Assembly (NCBI GenBank): GCA_028287685.1
Contig: JAQBPE010000093.1
Span: 1 to 36,388, forward strand
Source: Cyanobacteria bacterium RYN_339
Lineage (GTDB): Bacteria; Cyanobacteriota; Sericytochromatia; S15B-MN24; JAQBPE01
Direction of reading: 5' to 3'
DNA: 36,388 bases
Below, piece after piece: positions 7,254 through 14,822 of this stretch. The translations under genes and the position numbers were made by a program. How positions within the stretch are numbered: the stretch's first letter is position 1; every line of letters begins with the position of its first letter. A model generated the notes under the pieces. The model was not told the origin of the DNA, did not search any database, and was given only the letters and a program-made list of their open reading frames with translations.

Positions 7254-7562
7254 ATGCTTCATACCCACTCCCAAGGCCCCGACGCGCTCCCCACGCGCGG
7301 CGACGAGGACGACGACGACGACGAGCCCAGCAGCTCGATGCGCGCCCCGCAGGTTGATTCCGGCAAGAGCGACCGCCTGAACCCGCCCACGGAGTACAAG
7401 GTGCTCGACCTGGCGGGCGAAATCAACCTGGAAGCCAAGCTCAACGAGCTGGGCGAGGAAGGCTGGGCCCTGGTCTCGACCAACCCGAGCTTCATCTTCC
7501 GCCGCATGAAGAAGTCGGACGAGGCCAAGAAGAAGGCCCGCGTCGGTTTCGGTATAGGCTAA
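7254..7562 (+). CDS. Small DUF4177-like protein with acidic N-terminal linker
   Basis: 102 residues. The N-terminal half is low complexity and acidic, with a run of Asp/Glu (residues 17-24). The second half, Y-K-V-L-D-L ... L-N-E-L-G-E-E-G-W-A-L-V-S, fits the short beta-alpha-beta pattern of DUF4177, in which a Y-K-V strand is followed by a helix and E-G-W-E-L-V. The function of this family is unknown. AAGGAGG at 7239-7245 sets the ATG, with 8 nt spacing. A Lys-rich tail follows the domain. It has its own likely promoter and is probably monocistronic. Confidence 0.8.
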   Translation: MLHTHSQGPDALPTRGDEDDDDDEPSSSMRAPQVDSGKSDRLNPPTEYKVLDLAGEINLEAKLNELGEEGWALVSTNPSFIFRRMKKSDEAKKKARVGFGIG

Positions 7563-7586
7563 GGCAGGACGCCGCAGTGCCGTGAA

Positions 7587-7620
7587 GGGCAGGGATGCCC
7601 GAGAACGGCCTAAAAGGCCG
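7587..7620. other. Two small hairpins in a convergent gap
   Basis: Between the DUF4177-like gene and the convergent asparaginase gene are GGGCA/TGCCC (7587-7600) and CGGCC/GGCCG (7606-7620, loop TAAAA). The second overlaps the asparaginase stop codon. Neither is followed by a T-run, so they may be weak or factor-assisted terminators, or chance. Confidence 0.25.
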
Positions 7621-8566
7621 CTGCCACCCGCCCCACGGCCTCCCGCCGGTTGTTGTAGACAACCGCCGTCGGCAGGTCGACCGGGTGGCCCACCATCTCC
7701 AGCAAGCGCGCCAGGGCCGGGCCCAGGGCGCGCTTGTTGCCGTCGGTCACCTTGATCGCCCAGCCGATGCCGGTGCCGCGCACGCCGCCGGCATGCACCG
7801 CCTCGCCCCCGATCTTGCCGAACACCCGGCCGCCGCCTGCGCGCATGAGGTCGGTGTCCAGCCGCCCGGTGCCCGCGATCAAGTGAGGATGCTCCGTCAT
7901 CAGCTTGGCCACGCGTTGGTGAACGGGGTCCGCCGACCCTGCTAGCCGAGAAAAGGCGCGCGCGAGGCCGATCAGGGGCAGGCGCCAGACCGGAACGCCG
8001 CACCCGTCGATGGCATGACCCAGATCGGCCACTGGCACCTCCGCCAGCCCGGCCAGCAGCTCGCGGATCCAGCATTGCAGCGGGTGGTCGGCGTCCCGGT
8101 AGCCGGCCAGGTCCCAGCCCTGGTGCCGGCAAACAGCCAGCATGCCGGCGTGCTTGCCCGAGCAGTTGCAATACAGGGGCGTGGGCGCCTCGCCCCGCAG
8201 CAGCAGCGCCGTCGCCGTCGGCTCGTGGTAGGGCGCATGGGTGCCGCATTGCAGCTGGCCCTCGTCCAGGCCGGCCAGCTCCAGCAAGGCGCGCACCGCG
8301 GCGCGGTGGGCCTCCTCGCCGGAATGAGAGGCCATCGCCACCGCCAGGCAGGCGTCCGGCAGGCCATAGGCCTCCGCGGCGCCCGACAGCAGCAACGGGA
8401 GCACCTGCACGGGCTTCACCGCGGAGCGCGCGTAGATCCGCTCCGTGGGCTCGCCAAGCGCGAACAGCACCTGGCCGGTCGCATCGACCGCGACCAGGTG
8501 GCCGTGGTGCACGGATTCCGGCTCGTCGCCGCGCCACTGCACGGCCAGGGGCGCGCCCGGGTTCAC
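7610..8566 (-). CDS. Type II (thermolabile family) L-asparaginase
   Basis: 318 residues matching the asparaginase II family (PF06089), a fold unrelated to E. coli AnsA/AnsB. Visible family features are R-S-A-V-K-P-V-Q-V-L-P-L near the N-terminus, A-S-H-S-G-E-E-A-H, C-N-C-S-G-K-H-A-G-M-L, D-G-C-G-V-P and a closing K-I-G-G-E-A-V. The Ser-Lys elements in R-S-A-V-K-P and C-S-G-K-H are the conserved active-site candidates. The reaction would be asparagine to aspartate plus ammonia. There is no signal peptide, so it acts in the cytoplasm. GTG at 8566 overlaps the stop of the upstream protease gene as GTGA, which fixes the start and couples the two genes. Confidence 0.92.
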   Translation of the reverse strand: MNPGAPLAVQWRGDEPESVHHGHLVAVDATGQVLFALGEPTERIYARSAVKPVQVLPLLLSGAAEAYGLPDACLAVAMASHSGEEAHRAAVRALLELAGLDEGQLQCGTHAPYHEPTATALLLRGEAPTPLYCNCSGKHAGMLAVCRHQGWDLAGYRDADHPLQCWIRELLAGLAEVPVADLGHAIDGCGVPVWRLPLIGLARAFSRLAGSADPVHQRVAKLMTEHPHLIAGTGRLDTDLMRAGGGRVFGKIGGEAVHAGGVRGTGIGWAIKVTDGNKRALGPALARLLEMVGHPVDLPTAVVYNNRREAVGRVAAAF

Positions 8567-9804
8567 CTGACGGCAGCCGCGGCGTTGACCAGGCCGGAGC
8601 CGAAGAAAATGTCGTAGCCGCCCGGATCGTCCGTGGTCGGGTTGAGATCCTGGGCGGTGACCCGCAGCTGCTTGATCACCTGAGCGGCGGTCCAGCCTGG
8701 GTGCGCCGCTATCACCAATGCCGCCACACCCGCCACCATCGGCGACGCCATGCTGGTGCCGCTGAGGTAGCCGTAGGGCTCCGAGGGGTTCATGCGCGTA
8801 GGGATCGTAGACAAGATGTCCACCCCAGGGGCACACACCGTGACGAAAGAGTTGTAGTTGGAGAACGGCGCGCGCTTCTTGTCGGGGCCGATTGCCCCTA
8901 CCGAAACCACGCCGGGGTAGGAAGCCGGGTACTCTAGGTAATTCCCGTCCACGGCCTCGTTGCCGGAGGCGGCCACCACTACTACGTTGGCGGCGACCGC
9001 CGCGGCAATCGCGTCGGCCTCCACCTCGCTGTGATCCGGCGACCCCAGGCTCATGTTGATCACGCGGGCCTTGTGCGCAACTGCGTACTCTATCGCGGAC
9101 ACGGTGTCGTAGCTAGAACCGGTGCCGTCGACGCCTAGTACGCGGATGGGCATGACGCGGGTCTTCCAAGCAACCCCCAGCATGCCGGCCGCATCGCTAG
9201 TGGCAGCAATAATACCGGCAACGTGGGTGCCATGGCCGAAATCGTCATCTACGACGCTGCCGCGCTCGACCAGATTCAGGGAGTTCTTGGCGTCGAGGTT
9301 GGCGGCCAGCCCAAGGTGGGTCATGTCCGCACCCGTGTCGATAGTGGCTACCTCCACGTCCGGTGATCCCGCAGTGACGTCCCAGGCCTGGTCGGCTCGT
9401 ATGGCCTTGATACCCCATAGCGCGGCTTGGCCCTTGACCGGGATGTCCATGCTGGGCCAGGCCGGGTCGGGCGGCGTCAGCATCAGCTTAAAGCCGCCTG
9501 GCGCCTGCTGGGTCCGCTTTACGAAATTGGGCTCTGCCACTGCCACCCCTAGCTGCTGCGTGAGCCTTGCGGCAAGTTCCAGTTCCTGACCCCGCGGCAC
9601 GCCCAGGCGCTGGGTCAGGCCATCACCGTCTAGGTGGATCAGCCCCAACCGAGCAAGCACCGCGGGCTGGTCCGCTTCGGCCGTCCAGCGCACCACCAAC
9701 TCGCCGGGCACGTAGGCGCCCAGCGGCTTGCCGTAGGTGGTAGGGGAACCAGGGACGGCACAGGCAACCAATAGCGCCGCGAAGACCAAAGAGAGCCGCT
9801 TCAT
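8563..9804 (-). CDS. Subtilisin-family (S8) serine protease, lipoprotein
   Basis: 413 residues. A short signal peptide ends in lipobox L-V-A-C (Cys15). Residues about 30-110 look like a cleavable inhibitory pro-domain (Y-V-P-G-E-L-V-V-R-W at its start), as in fervidolysin-like proteases. The catalytic domain has Asp156 (T-I-D-T-G-A-D), His191 (F-G-H-G-T-H-V-A-G), oxyanion Asn282 (A-A-S-G-N-E) and Ser351 (S-G-T-S-M-A-S-P). It probably faces the periplasm or outer surface, anchored by lipid. ATG at 9804 overlaps the stop of the lipoprotein gene upstream, and its own stop overlaps the asparaginase start. Codons in most of the gene end in A or T more often than in its neighbours, hinting at a different history from the flanking genes. 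Confidence 0.95.
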   Translation of the reverse strand: MKRLSLVFAALLVACAVPGSPTTYGKPLGAYVPGELVVRWTAEADQPAVLARLGLIHLDGDGLTQRLGVPRGQELELAARLTQQLGVAVAEPNFVKRTQQAPGGFKLMLTPPDPAWPSMDIPVKGQAALWGIKAIRADQAWDVTAGSPDVEVATIDTGADMTHLGLAANLDAKNSLNLVERGSVVDDDFGHGTHVAGIIAATSDAAGMLGVAWKTRVMPIRVLGVDGTGSSYDTVSAIEYAVAHKARVINMSLGSPDHSEVEADAIAAAVAANVVVVAASGNEAVDGNYLEYPASYPGVVSVGAIGPDKKRAPFSNYNSFVTVCAPGVDILSTIPTRMNPSEPYGYLSGTSMASPMVAGVAALVIAAHPGWTAAQVIKQLRVTAQDLNPTTDDPGGYDIFFGSGLVNAAAAVR

Positions 9805-11096
9805 GGAGTGAACCCGTTGTTCTGCACAACGGCGCGGCGCTGGCGAATCCGGTAAGGTTTGACTGGCACCGGTCCGGCCTTTGACGTCGGTAAGTCCGTA
9901 GCGCCGAGTGCATCGATCACATCCAGGGTCCAAGTGTACTTCTTGTCGGTGCGGAGCGCGCCACCATTGATGTCTCCCTGGCTAAATCCGGGATACTGGA
10001 TTTCTGAATGGCGCGTGCGGCCGACCCACTTGGTGCCCTCGTTCTCCTCTGTCAGCGTGATCATGTAGAGCACGTCGTCTTGGGGCACTGGCGTCCAGGC
10101 AAAAGTAGGGCGCTGGCCCGCGCCCTTAGCATTGTTGGCGGGGCTGGTTATCTTTGGGATGCCCAGCAACTGGAAGGTGGCCTGGGACGGGTCGTTGGTG
10201 GTGAGCTGGACTGTGGAGATGCCGTTACCAGCCGCGTTTATGGCCGTGCCCACGATGTCATATTTTAGCCCGGTCACCTTAGGCACGGGGATGGCCTGGT
10301 TGCTGGCGGTGGCACGCGCCACCGTTACAGACCCGAGTACGCCGAAGTCGAGAAGGATCTCCGTCTGGACGCTGGCGAAGGTAGGCGTCACGTTGCCATA
10401 CTTCACACTGGTACTGACCATGTCCGCCGATTTTAGCGGCGTCGCCAGCGTGAAGTCGTGGTGGCCCGCGGGGACGTTGTCGCCCATCTCCCAGTTCTTG
10501 ACCAGGTAGTAGAAGCTGGTGAAGTTGAAGCTCTGGTTCGGCACGTTCACGGCGCCATTGGTCGTGCCCCAGGCCATCACGGCGGAGAAGGCCTTGCCCG
10601 GCACCTGCGCGCCGAAGTCCAGCTGGTAGAGCCCGTTGCTGATCGGGGCGAACTGGCCGCCGAACGTGACCAGGGCGGGGGCGTTCGCAGGCAGGCCGGT
10701 GACGGGCCCGGCGAGTTGTAAGAAGCGCGTGGGCAGGCTCTGTTCCGACGAGAAGACGGGCTGCAACTCGAACTGGAGATCGCCGCCCAGGTTCGGGTCC
10801 ACGTCGCCATCGGTCACGGCCGTGTAGCCCGCGCGGCTGCACGAGACCTCGCGGCTGCCGAGGCCGCCGTACAGGTTGAAGTGGCCGTTGCCGTCCGTGA
10901 TCGTGGAGCCGAAGCCGCTCTGGACCGTGGCGCCGCCGATCGGCAGGCGGGTGTTGGCGTCGAGCACCACGCCCGTCAGCGGGAAGCCTACCCCAGGCAG
11001 GATGGGCGGCATGAACGGGCCCGCGGCGGCCAGGTCACAGCCGCCGAGGCAGACGGGAGCGGCAATCGCCGCCATGAGGGCGAGGAAACGGGGCAT
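9801..11096 (-). CDS. Lipoprotein with carboxypeptidase-regulatory-like and FnIII-like domains
   Basis: 431 residues. Signal peptide with lipobox L-G-G-C (Cys20). Residues about 38-95 form a carboxypeptidase-regulatory-like beta-sandwich (L-T-G-V-V-L-D-A-N-T ... G-G-A-T-V ... T-D-G-N-G-H-F). The centre (100-300) is beta-rich and unrecognised. Residues about 310-410 resemble a fibronectin type III-like repeat (P-T-F-A-W-T-P, then Y-M-I-T-L-T and Y-T-W-T-L-D-V). It is likely a surface or periplasmic binding/adhesion protein. ATG at 11096 lacks a strong Shine-Dalgarno sequence, so the start is less sure. It is coupled to the S8 protease and may be its partner or substrate. GC content falls sharply near 10450, inside the gene, so the C-terminal half differs in codon use from the N-terminal half. 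Confidence 0.82.
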   Translation of the reverse strand: MPRFLALMAAIAAPVCLGGCDLAAAGPFMPPILPGVGFPLTGVVLDANTRLPIGGATVQSGFGSTITDGNGHFNLYGGLGSREVSCSRAGYTAVTDGDVDPNLGGDLQFELQPVFSSEQSLPTRFLQLAGPVTGLPANAPALVTFGGQFAPISNGLYQLDFGAQVPGKAFSAVMAWGTTNGAVNVPNQSFNFTSFYYLVKNWEMGDNVPAGHHDFTLATPLKSADMVSTSVKYGNVTPTFASVQTEILLDFGVLGSVTVARATASNQAIPVPKVTGLKYDIVGTAINAAGNGISTVQLTTNDPSQATFQLLGIPKITSPANNAKGAGQRPTFAWTPVPQDDVLYMITLTEENEGTKWVGRTRHSEIQYPGFSQGDINGGALRTDKKYTWTLDVIDALGATDLPTSKAGPVPVKPYRIRQRRAVVQNNGFTP

Positions 11097-11131
11097 GCGT
11101 GCCCAATGTACCCGGCAAGCGGCCTGGCCTC

Positions 11132-11476
11132 TCAGCCCGGCGGCCAGCCCAGGTTGCGCCCGCCCAGCACATGCCAGTGCATGTGGTCGACGGTTTGGCC
11201 GGCGTGGGCGCCGTTGTTGCAAACCACGCGGAAGCCCGTGCCCGCGACGCCTTCCGCCTCGGCGACGGCGTTCACGGCGTTGGCCATGTGGGCGAGCAGC
11301 GGCCCGTCCTCGGCCGTGAGCGCCCCGAACGCGGGCACATGCCGCTTCGGGATCACCAGCACGTGCGTCGGCGCCTGGGCGTTGATGTCGCGGAAGGCGA
11401 CGGTGTGCTCGTCCTCGCGGACCTTGGTTGCCGGGATCTGGCCGGCGACGATCTTGCAGAAGAGGCAATCGGACAT
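11132..11476 (-). CDS. HIT-family (HINT-like) nucleotide hydrolase
   Basis: 114 residues, the usual size of bacterial HinT-type proteins, which hydrolyse nucleoside phosphoramidates and adenylates. The histidine triad D-H-M-H-W-H-V-L (His98, His100, His102) carries the nucleophile His100. Cys4 and Cys7 (D-C-L-F-C-K-I) match the N-terminal start of many family members that bind zinc together with distal His residues. AGGAGG sits just before the ATG. The lipoprotein gene starts 35 nt downstream, so the HIT gene may head the lipoprotein-protease-asparaginase operon. Confidence 0.95.
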   Translation of the reverse strand: MSDCLFCKIVAGQIPATKVREDEHTVAFRDINAQAPTHVLVIPKRHVPAFGALTAEDGPLLAHMANAVNAVAEAEGVAGTGFRVVCNNGAHAGQTVDHMHWHVLGGRNLGWPPG

Positions 11477-11628
11477 AGGGACCTCCTGTCGGACCCGTAT
11501 TCAAGCACGCCCCGGCCAGGCCGCCAAGGGTTTTTGGATGAGTTGACCATGGGCCATGCCGGAAGGCGGGGCTAAGCTGAATTCCACCAACGTACGCCAC
11601 ATGCTCCAGCCGTCGAAGGAGGCTTCCC

Positions 11629-12522
11629 ATGCCCAAGCATTTCCCCATCACCTTGCTCGTCGCCGCTGCCTTGGTGACCTCGTGCTCCGGCGGTAGCCCG
11701 TCGGCGGCGACCAACGGCGCACCCGGCGCCGCCACCTCGCTGGGCGGCACGACCACCGGCGCCCCCGGCGGCCCGGTCACCCCCGGCGCGAACGCCCCGG
11801 CCTACGCGCCCCACGCGGAACCCGGCCTCGGCCAGAACCCCGCCACCGTCGGAGCCGCCGCACCGCCGCCGGCCGGCGCGCAGGGCGGCCAGGTGGGCTT
11901 CAACGGCGACTCCGCCGCGATGCCCTTCATCAACCCGGTCTCCGACCAGGGCAAGGCCACCGGCGTGTTCTTCGACGGGTCCTGGGCCTACAACGGCGGC
12001 TACATGGAGCAATCCACCGGCGCCAAGACGGCCAGCCTGAGCTTCCGCCAGTATGCGGGCGACGCCTTCGGCAGCCAGGGCGGCATCGCGCCCCCGCACT
12101 ACCGCGCGGACGTGACCGCCTGGGTCTACCAGCAGTCCGACCAGTACCCCAACATGGTCGGCGCGCCCCTGGGCATCATCGGCTTCGCGCCGTACTTCCG
12201 CGACGAGACCCACTACCTGCTGGCCGTGGCGAAGCCCGCCAGCCTGGAAGTCTGGGCCGTGGACGGCTTCCTGCCCGGCACGGAGTGGCCCGTCACCAAC
12301 AAGGTCTTCAGCCGCGCGCTGGCCACCCCGTTGGCCGTCAGCTCCCCGGTGGGCTGGTCGGTGGAGGTCGACACCAACACCCAAAGCGCCAAGATCATCG
12401 CCAACGGCGAGGAGCTGGCCACCATCAACCACCCGCTGCTGTCGAACAACAACCAGCGCGTGGCCCTGGTCTCGAACGGCAACTACCTGCACTTCCAGGA
12501 CTTCAAGCTCTACCGGATGTAA
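11629..12522 (+). CDS. Lipoprotein with concanavalin-like C-terminal domain
   Basis: 297 residues. Lipobox V-T-S-C gives a lipid-bearing Cys19. Residues 20-88 are a Gly/Pro/Ala/Thr-rich, probably disordered linker. Residues about 90-297 look like one beta-sandwich, with the ending I-I-A-N-G-E-E-L-A-T-I ... N-Y-L-H-F-Q-D-F-K-L-Y-R-M. That ending recalls LamG/DUF1080-type (glycan-binding or glycan-processing) jelly rolls, whose last strand carries a similar F-x-D-F-x-L. No catalytic residues can be named. AAGGAGG precedes the ATG. A strong hairpin follows the stop. Confidence 0.75.
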   Translation: MPKHFPITLLVAAALVTSCSGGSPSAATNGAPGAATSLGGTTTGAPGGPVTPGANAPAYAPHAEPGLGQNPATVGAAAPPPAGAQGGQVGFNGDSAAMPFINPVSDQGKATGVFFDGSWAYNGGYMEQSTGAKTASLSFRQYAGDAFGSQGGIAPPHYRADVTAWVYQQSDQYPNMVGAPLGIIGFAPYFRDETHYLLAVAKPASLEVWAVDGFLPGTEWPVTNKVFSRALATPLAVSSPVGWSVEVDTNTQSAKIIANGEELATINHPLLSNNNQRVALVSNGNYLHFQDFKLYRM

Positions 12523-12546
12523 CCTTCGTCCCGGGGGAAAACGTCG

Positions 12547-12572
12547 AGGGCCCAGCCGGTTGGCTGGGCCCT
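12547..12572. terminator. Perfect 11-bp hairpin between convergent lipoprotein genes
   Basis: AGGGCCCAGCC (12547-12557) pairs exactly with 12562-12572 around a GGTT tetraloop. It lies 25 nt after one gene and 8 nt after the stop of the facing gene. It is symmetric and can act on both strands. The T-run is poor on the plus side; on the minus side a GTTTTCC follows about 8 nt later. Confidence 0.65.
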
Positions 12573-12579
12573 TGGCTCG

Positions 12580-13512
12580 TTACGGCAAGCCGGCCGTGTC
12601 GTAGAGGGCCTTGCCGTTGGCGGGGCCCGGATAGAAGTACAGGAAGAAGTTGGAGTGCTCCTGGTTTTCGACATGGGGGCCGAACTTGATCAAGAGGTCC
12701 GTGTTGTTCACGAAGGTGCTCGTGTAATGGAGCTTCTCGCCGTTCTTGATCGTGATCGGGTCGTCGAAGCGCTTGAAGGGCGGCTCGTCCCAGTTGTTGG
12801 ACTTGTAGAGGTTCTCGCCGCTGTCGCGATCCACGGAGAAGGCCTTGCCACGGCTGTGGAAGTGGCCAGTCATGGCGACCACCTTCACGTCGGCGGCCAT
12901 GCCGGCGCGCGCCAGATCCACGGACTTCTGGGCCAACGACTCCCGGTGCGGGGGGATGTCCAGGTTCTTGTTGATCACGAACATCATGCCGAGCGTGTTC
13001 TGCACGTTCTCCGGCTTGGCGAACCAGAGGTTCACCTTGGCCACGCCCTTGCCGCCCGGCGTGGACTGGGTGAAGCCGTTGACCCAGTGGGTCTGGGCGA
13101 TCAGCTGCTGGTTGGCGGCGAGCTTCAGCGCAACACCCGCGGGCATGGCCCAATCGAGGCTGCCCGACTGCGACGACGCGAACATATCGAACTTGTCGTA
13201 GGGGACGGCGTCGAAGGTGTCCTCGACGTGGTCGGGGAAGGTGAGGCCGGTCTTGAAGAGGTTGAGGTGGTGGCTGCCTTTCGGGTAGCCGATCTGGACC
13301 CGGTTGACCATGACGTCATGGTCGACCGGCAACTTCATGAAGAAGTTCTTCTGGACCTCGCTGTTCGCGGGCACGTCGAAGGGGCCAATCGTGACCTGGA
13401 CGCCCTCGCCCGCCGGGGGCGCCGGGAGGTCCCAGGCTTGATCCACGGGGATGATGGTGCCCGCGGGCGCACATGAGGCCAACAAAAACACCATGGGAAT
13501 GGAGCGACGCAT
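12580..13512 (-). CDS. Copper type II (PHM/DBH-like) monooxygenase-family lipoprotein
   Basis: 310 residues. Signal peptide with lipobox L-A-S-C (Cys14). The ligand pattern of the copper type II, ascorbate-dependent monooxygenase fold is visible. A His-His pair G-S-H-H-L-N-L-F (His81, His82) and Q-T-H-W-V-N (His142) form a CuH-like site. G-H-F-H-S-R-G (His217, His219) gives the HxH of the CuM-like site. The CuM site normally also has Met in an E-M-C type motif followed by a Tyr/Phe-rich Y-Y-P strand. The matching place here reads Q-E-H-S-N-F-F-L-Y-F-Y-P-G, with His286 instead. The protein may hydroxylate, bind copper or sense it; the substrate is unknown. AGGAGG precedes the ATG. It is divergent from the UDPGP gene. 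Confidence 0.8.
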   Translation of the reverse strand: MRRSIPMVFLLASCAPAGTIIPVDQAWDLPAPPAGEGVQVTIGPFDVPANSEVQKNFFMKLPVDHDVMVNRVQIGYPKGSHHLNLFKTGLTFPDHVEDTFDAVPYDKFDMFASSQSGSLDWAMPAGVALKLAANQQLIAQTHWVNGFTQSTPGGKGVAKVNLWFAKPENVQNTLGMMFVINKNLDIPPHRESLAQKSVDLARAGMAADVKVVAMTGHFHSRGKAFSVDRDSGENLYKSNNWDEPPFKRFDDPITIKNGEKLHYTSTFVNNTDLLIKFGPHVENQEHSNFFLYFYPGPANGKALYDTAGLP

Positions 13513-13576
13513 CGAGGTTCCTCCTGTAGCGACATCTTACCCAACCTGTTAGATTGAGCGCAAAGGAGGGCTACAC

Positions 13577-14647
13577 GTGCCGAACCAAGCGATTGAAGAG
13601 CTGTTCTCCACCCTGGCGGGGCGCTACCAGTCAGGAGACCTGACCAAGGCCAAGAACGTCCTCTCGGGCGTGGTCGAAGCCCCCCAAGCGGGCGAGATCG
13701 TCCCGTTGCCCGCGCCCGGCACGCCGGCCCATGCCGCGCTCGTGGCCCTCGGCCGCCAGGCCCTCGACGCGGGCCAGCTGGGCGTCGTGATCCTGAGCGG
13801 CGGCATGGCGACGCGCTTCAACTACGACAAGCCCAAGGGCGTCTTCCCGATCTTCGAGGGCAAGAGCTTCCTCCAGCTCAAGCTCGAGGCGGTCAAGGCG
13901 CTCGGCCGGCCGGTGCCCATCTACTTGATGACGAGCTTCGCCACCGATGGGGCCATCCGCGAGCACCTGGAAGCCAACCAGTACTTCGGCCTCGACCCCA
14001 AGCTGGTCGTGCGCTTCCAGCAGTACCGCATGCCGCGCCTGGCGCCGGACGGCAGCCACTTCAAGGAGGACGGCGAGGTCTCTTACGCCGCGCCCGGCCA
14101 CGGTGACTTCCCCATGGCCTTCCAGGCCAGCGGGTCCTTGGCGGCCTTCATGGAAGGGGGCGGCCGCTACCTGTTGTTCTCCAACGTCGACAACCTGGGC
14201 GCCACGGTCGATCTGGCCATCGTCGGCAGCCACGTGCAGGCCGGCAAGCAGATGACGGTGGAGGTGGCTCCCAAGAACCAGGGCGACCAGGGCGGCGCGC
14301 CTGCCCGCGTGGATGGGCGGTTGCAACTGGTGGAGGGCTTCGCCTTCCCGCCGGGCTTCGACCAGGATTCGGTCGACGTCTTCAACACCGCCAACTACGT
14401 CTTCAACGCCGCAGCGTTGGGCGATGACTTCGAGTTGCCCTGGTACGTGGTGGAGAAGAAGGTGGACGGGCAGATCGTGATCCAGTTCGAGCACCTGGCG
14501 GGTGATCTGAGCACCGTGTTGAGCGCCCATTTCGTCCGAGTGGACCGCGAGGAGCGGTTCTTGCCGGTGAAGAACGTCACGGACGTGCCGGGGGTCCAGG
14601 AGATCTTGGGCCGGCGCTGGCCGGCCAAGCTAGCGGCACTTCATTAA
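13577..14647 (+). CDS. UTP-sugar-1-phosphate uridylyltransferase (UDPGP family)
   Basis: 356 residues, of the eukaryotic-type UDPGP family (PF01704) rather than the GalU type. It would make UDP-glucose or UDP-N-acetylhexosamine from UTP and the sugar 1-phosphate. The nucleotide-binding loop is at residues 73-88: L-S-G-G-M-A-T-R-F, then P-K-G with Lys87. V-D-N-L-G-A at about 204-209 is the expected metal/UTP strand, and F-N-T-A-N-Y-V-F is typical of the sugar pocket. AAAGGAGG (13562-13569) sets GTG 13577. It is monocistronic, ended by a strong terminator. The exact sugar cannot be told. Two glycosyltransferases that could use such donors lie 17 kb away. Confidence 0.88.
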   Translation: MPNQAIEELFSTLAGRYQSGDLTKAKNVLSGVVEAPQAGEIVPLPAPGTPAHAALVALGRQALDAGQLGVVILSGGMATRFNYDKPKGVFPIFEGKSFLQLKLEAVKALGRPVPIYLMTSFATDGAIREHLEANQYFGLDPKLVVRFQQYRMPRLAPDGSHFKEDGEVSYAAPGHGDFPMAFQASGSLAAFMEGGGRYLLFSNVDNLGATVDLAIVGSHVQAGKQMTVEVAPKNQGDQGGAPARVDGRLQLVEGFAFPPGFDQDSVDVFNTANYVFNAAALGDDFELPWYVVEKKVDGQIVIQFEHLAGDLSTVLSAHFVRVDREERFLPVKNVTDVPGVQEILGRRWPAKLAALH

Positions 14648-14660
14648 CACTCCAAGAACG

Positions 14661-14686
14661 GCCCCCTGCCTCGGCGGGGGGCTTTT
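14661..14686 (+). terminator. Rho-independent terminator after the UDPGP gene
   Basis: GCCCCCTG pairs with CGGGGGGC (14661-14681, one G-T wobble) around a small loop, followed by CTTTTA. It lies 13 nt past the stop codon. Confidence 0.85.
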
Positions 14687-14704
14687 ATGTCGCTCTGTAT
14701 CAGG

Positions 14705-14748
14705 GCCGTTAATCGGCATGTGCCCCGACCTTTAACGATGACTTAACG
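14705..14748. promoter_or_regulatory. Possible regulator site: TTAACG direct repeats and a palindrome
   Basis: Two identical TTAACG hexamers (14732-14737 and 14743-14748) are spaced 11 nt start to start, one helical turn, as in sites of OmpR/PhoB-type regulators. Fifteen bases upstream is the palindrome GCCG-TTAAT-CGGC (14705-14717). All lie in the AT-richer leader of the small lipoprotein gene. The regulator is unknown. Confidence 0.35.
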
Positions 14749-14788
14749 TCAGCATCAGCTGCGCAAAGGCCATAAGTAAAACATCAAG

Positions 14789-14801
14789 GTTGCGTGAATG
14801 G
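14789..14801 (+). repeat. 13-bp inverted repeat, left copy
   Basis: GTTGCGTGAATGG, 21 nt before the lipoprotein ATG and just ahead of its GGAGG. Its exact reverse complement lies at 15427-15439, beyond the stop codon. In the mRNA the two could pair and bring the 5' and 3' ends together. Alternatively they mark the ends of an inserted cassette. Confidence 0.5.
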
Positions 14802-14822
14802 TTGGTATAGGAGGTTTCCCCA

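Noticed and set aside
7254-7562. Acidic N-terminal run as a sign of a halophile
   Set aside because: The acidic run is a local linker; other proteins in the window are not unusually acidic.
7587-7620. Strong terminator after the DUF4177-like gene
   Set aside because: Only 5-bp stems without T-runs; kept only as a low-confidence structure.
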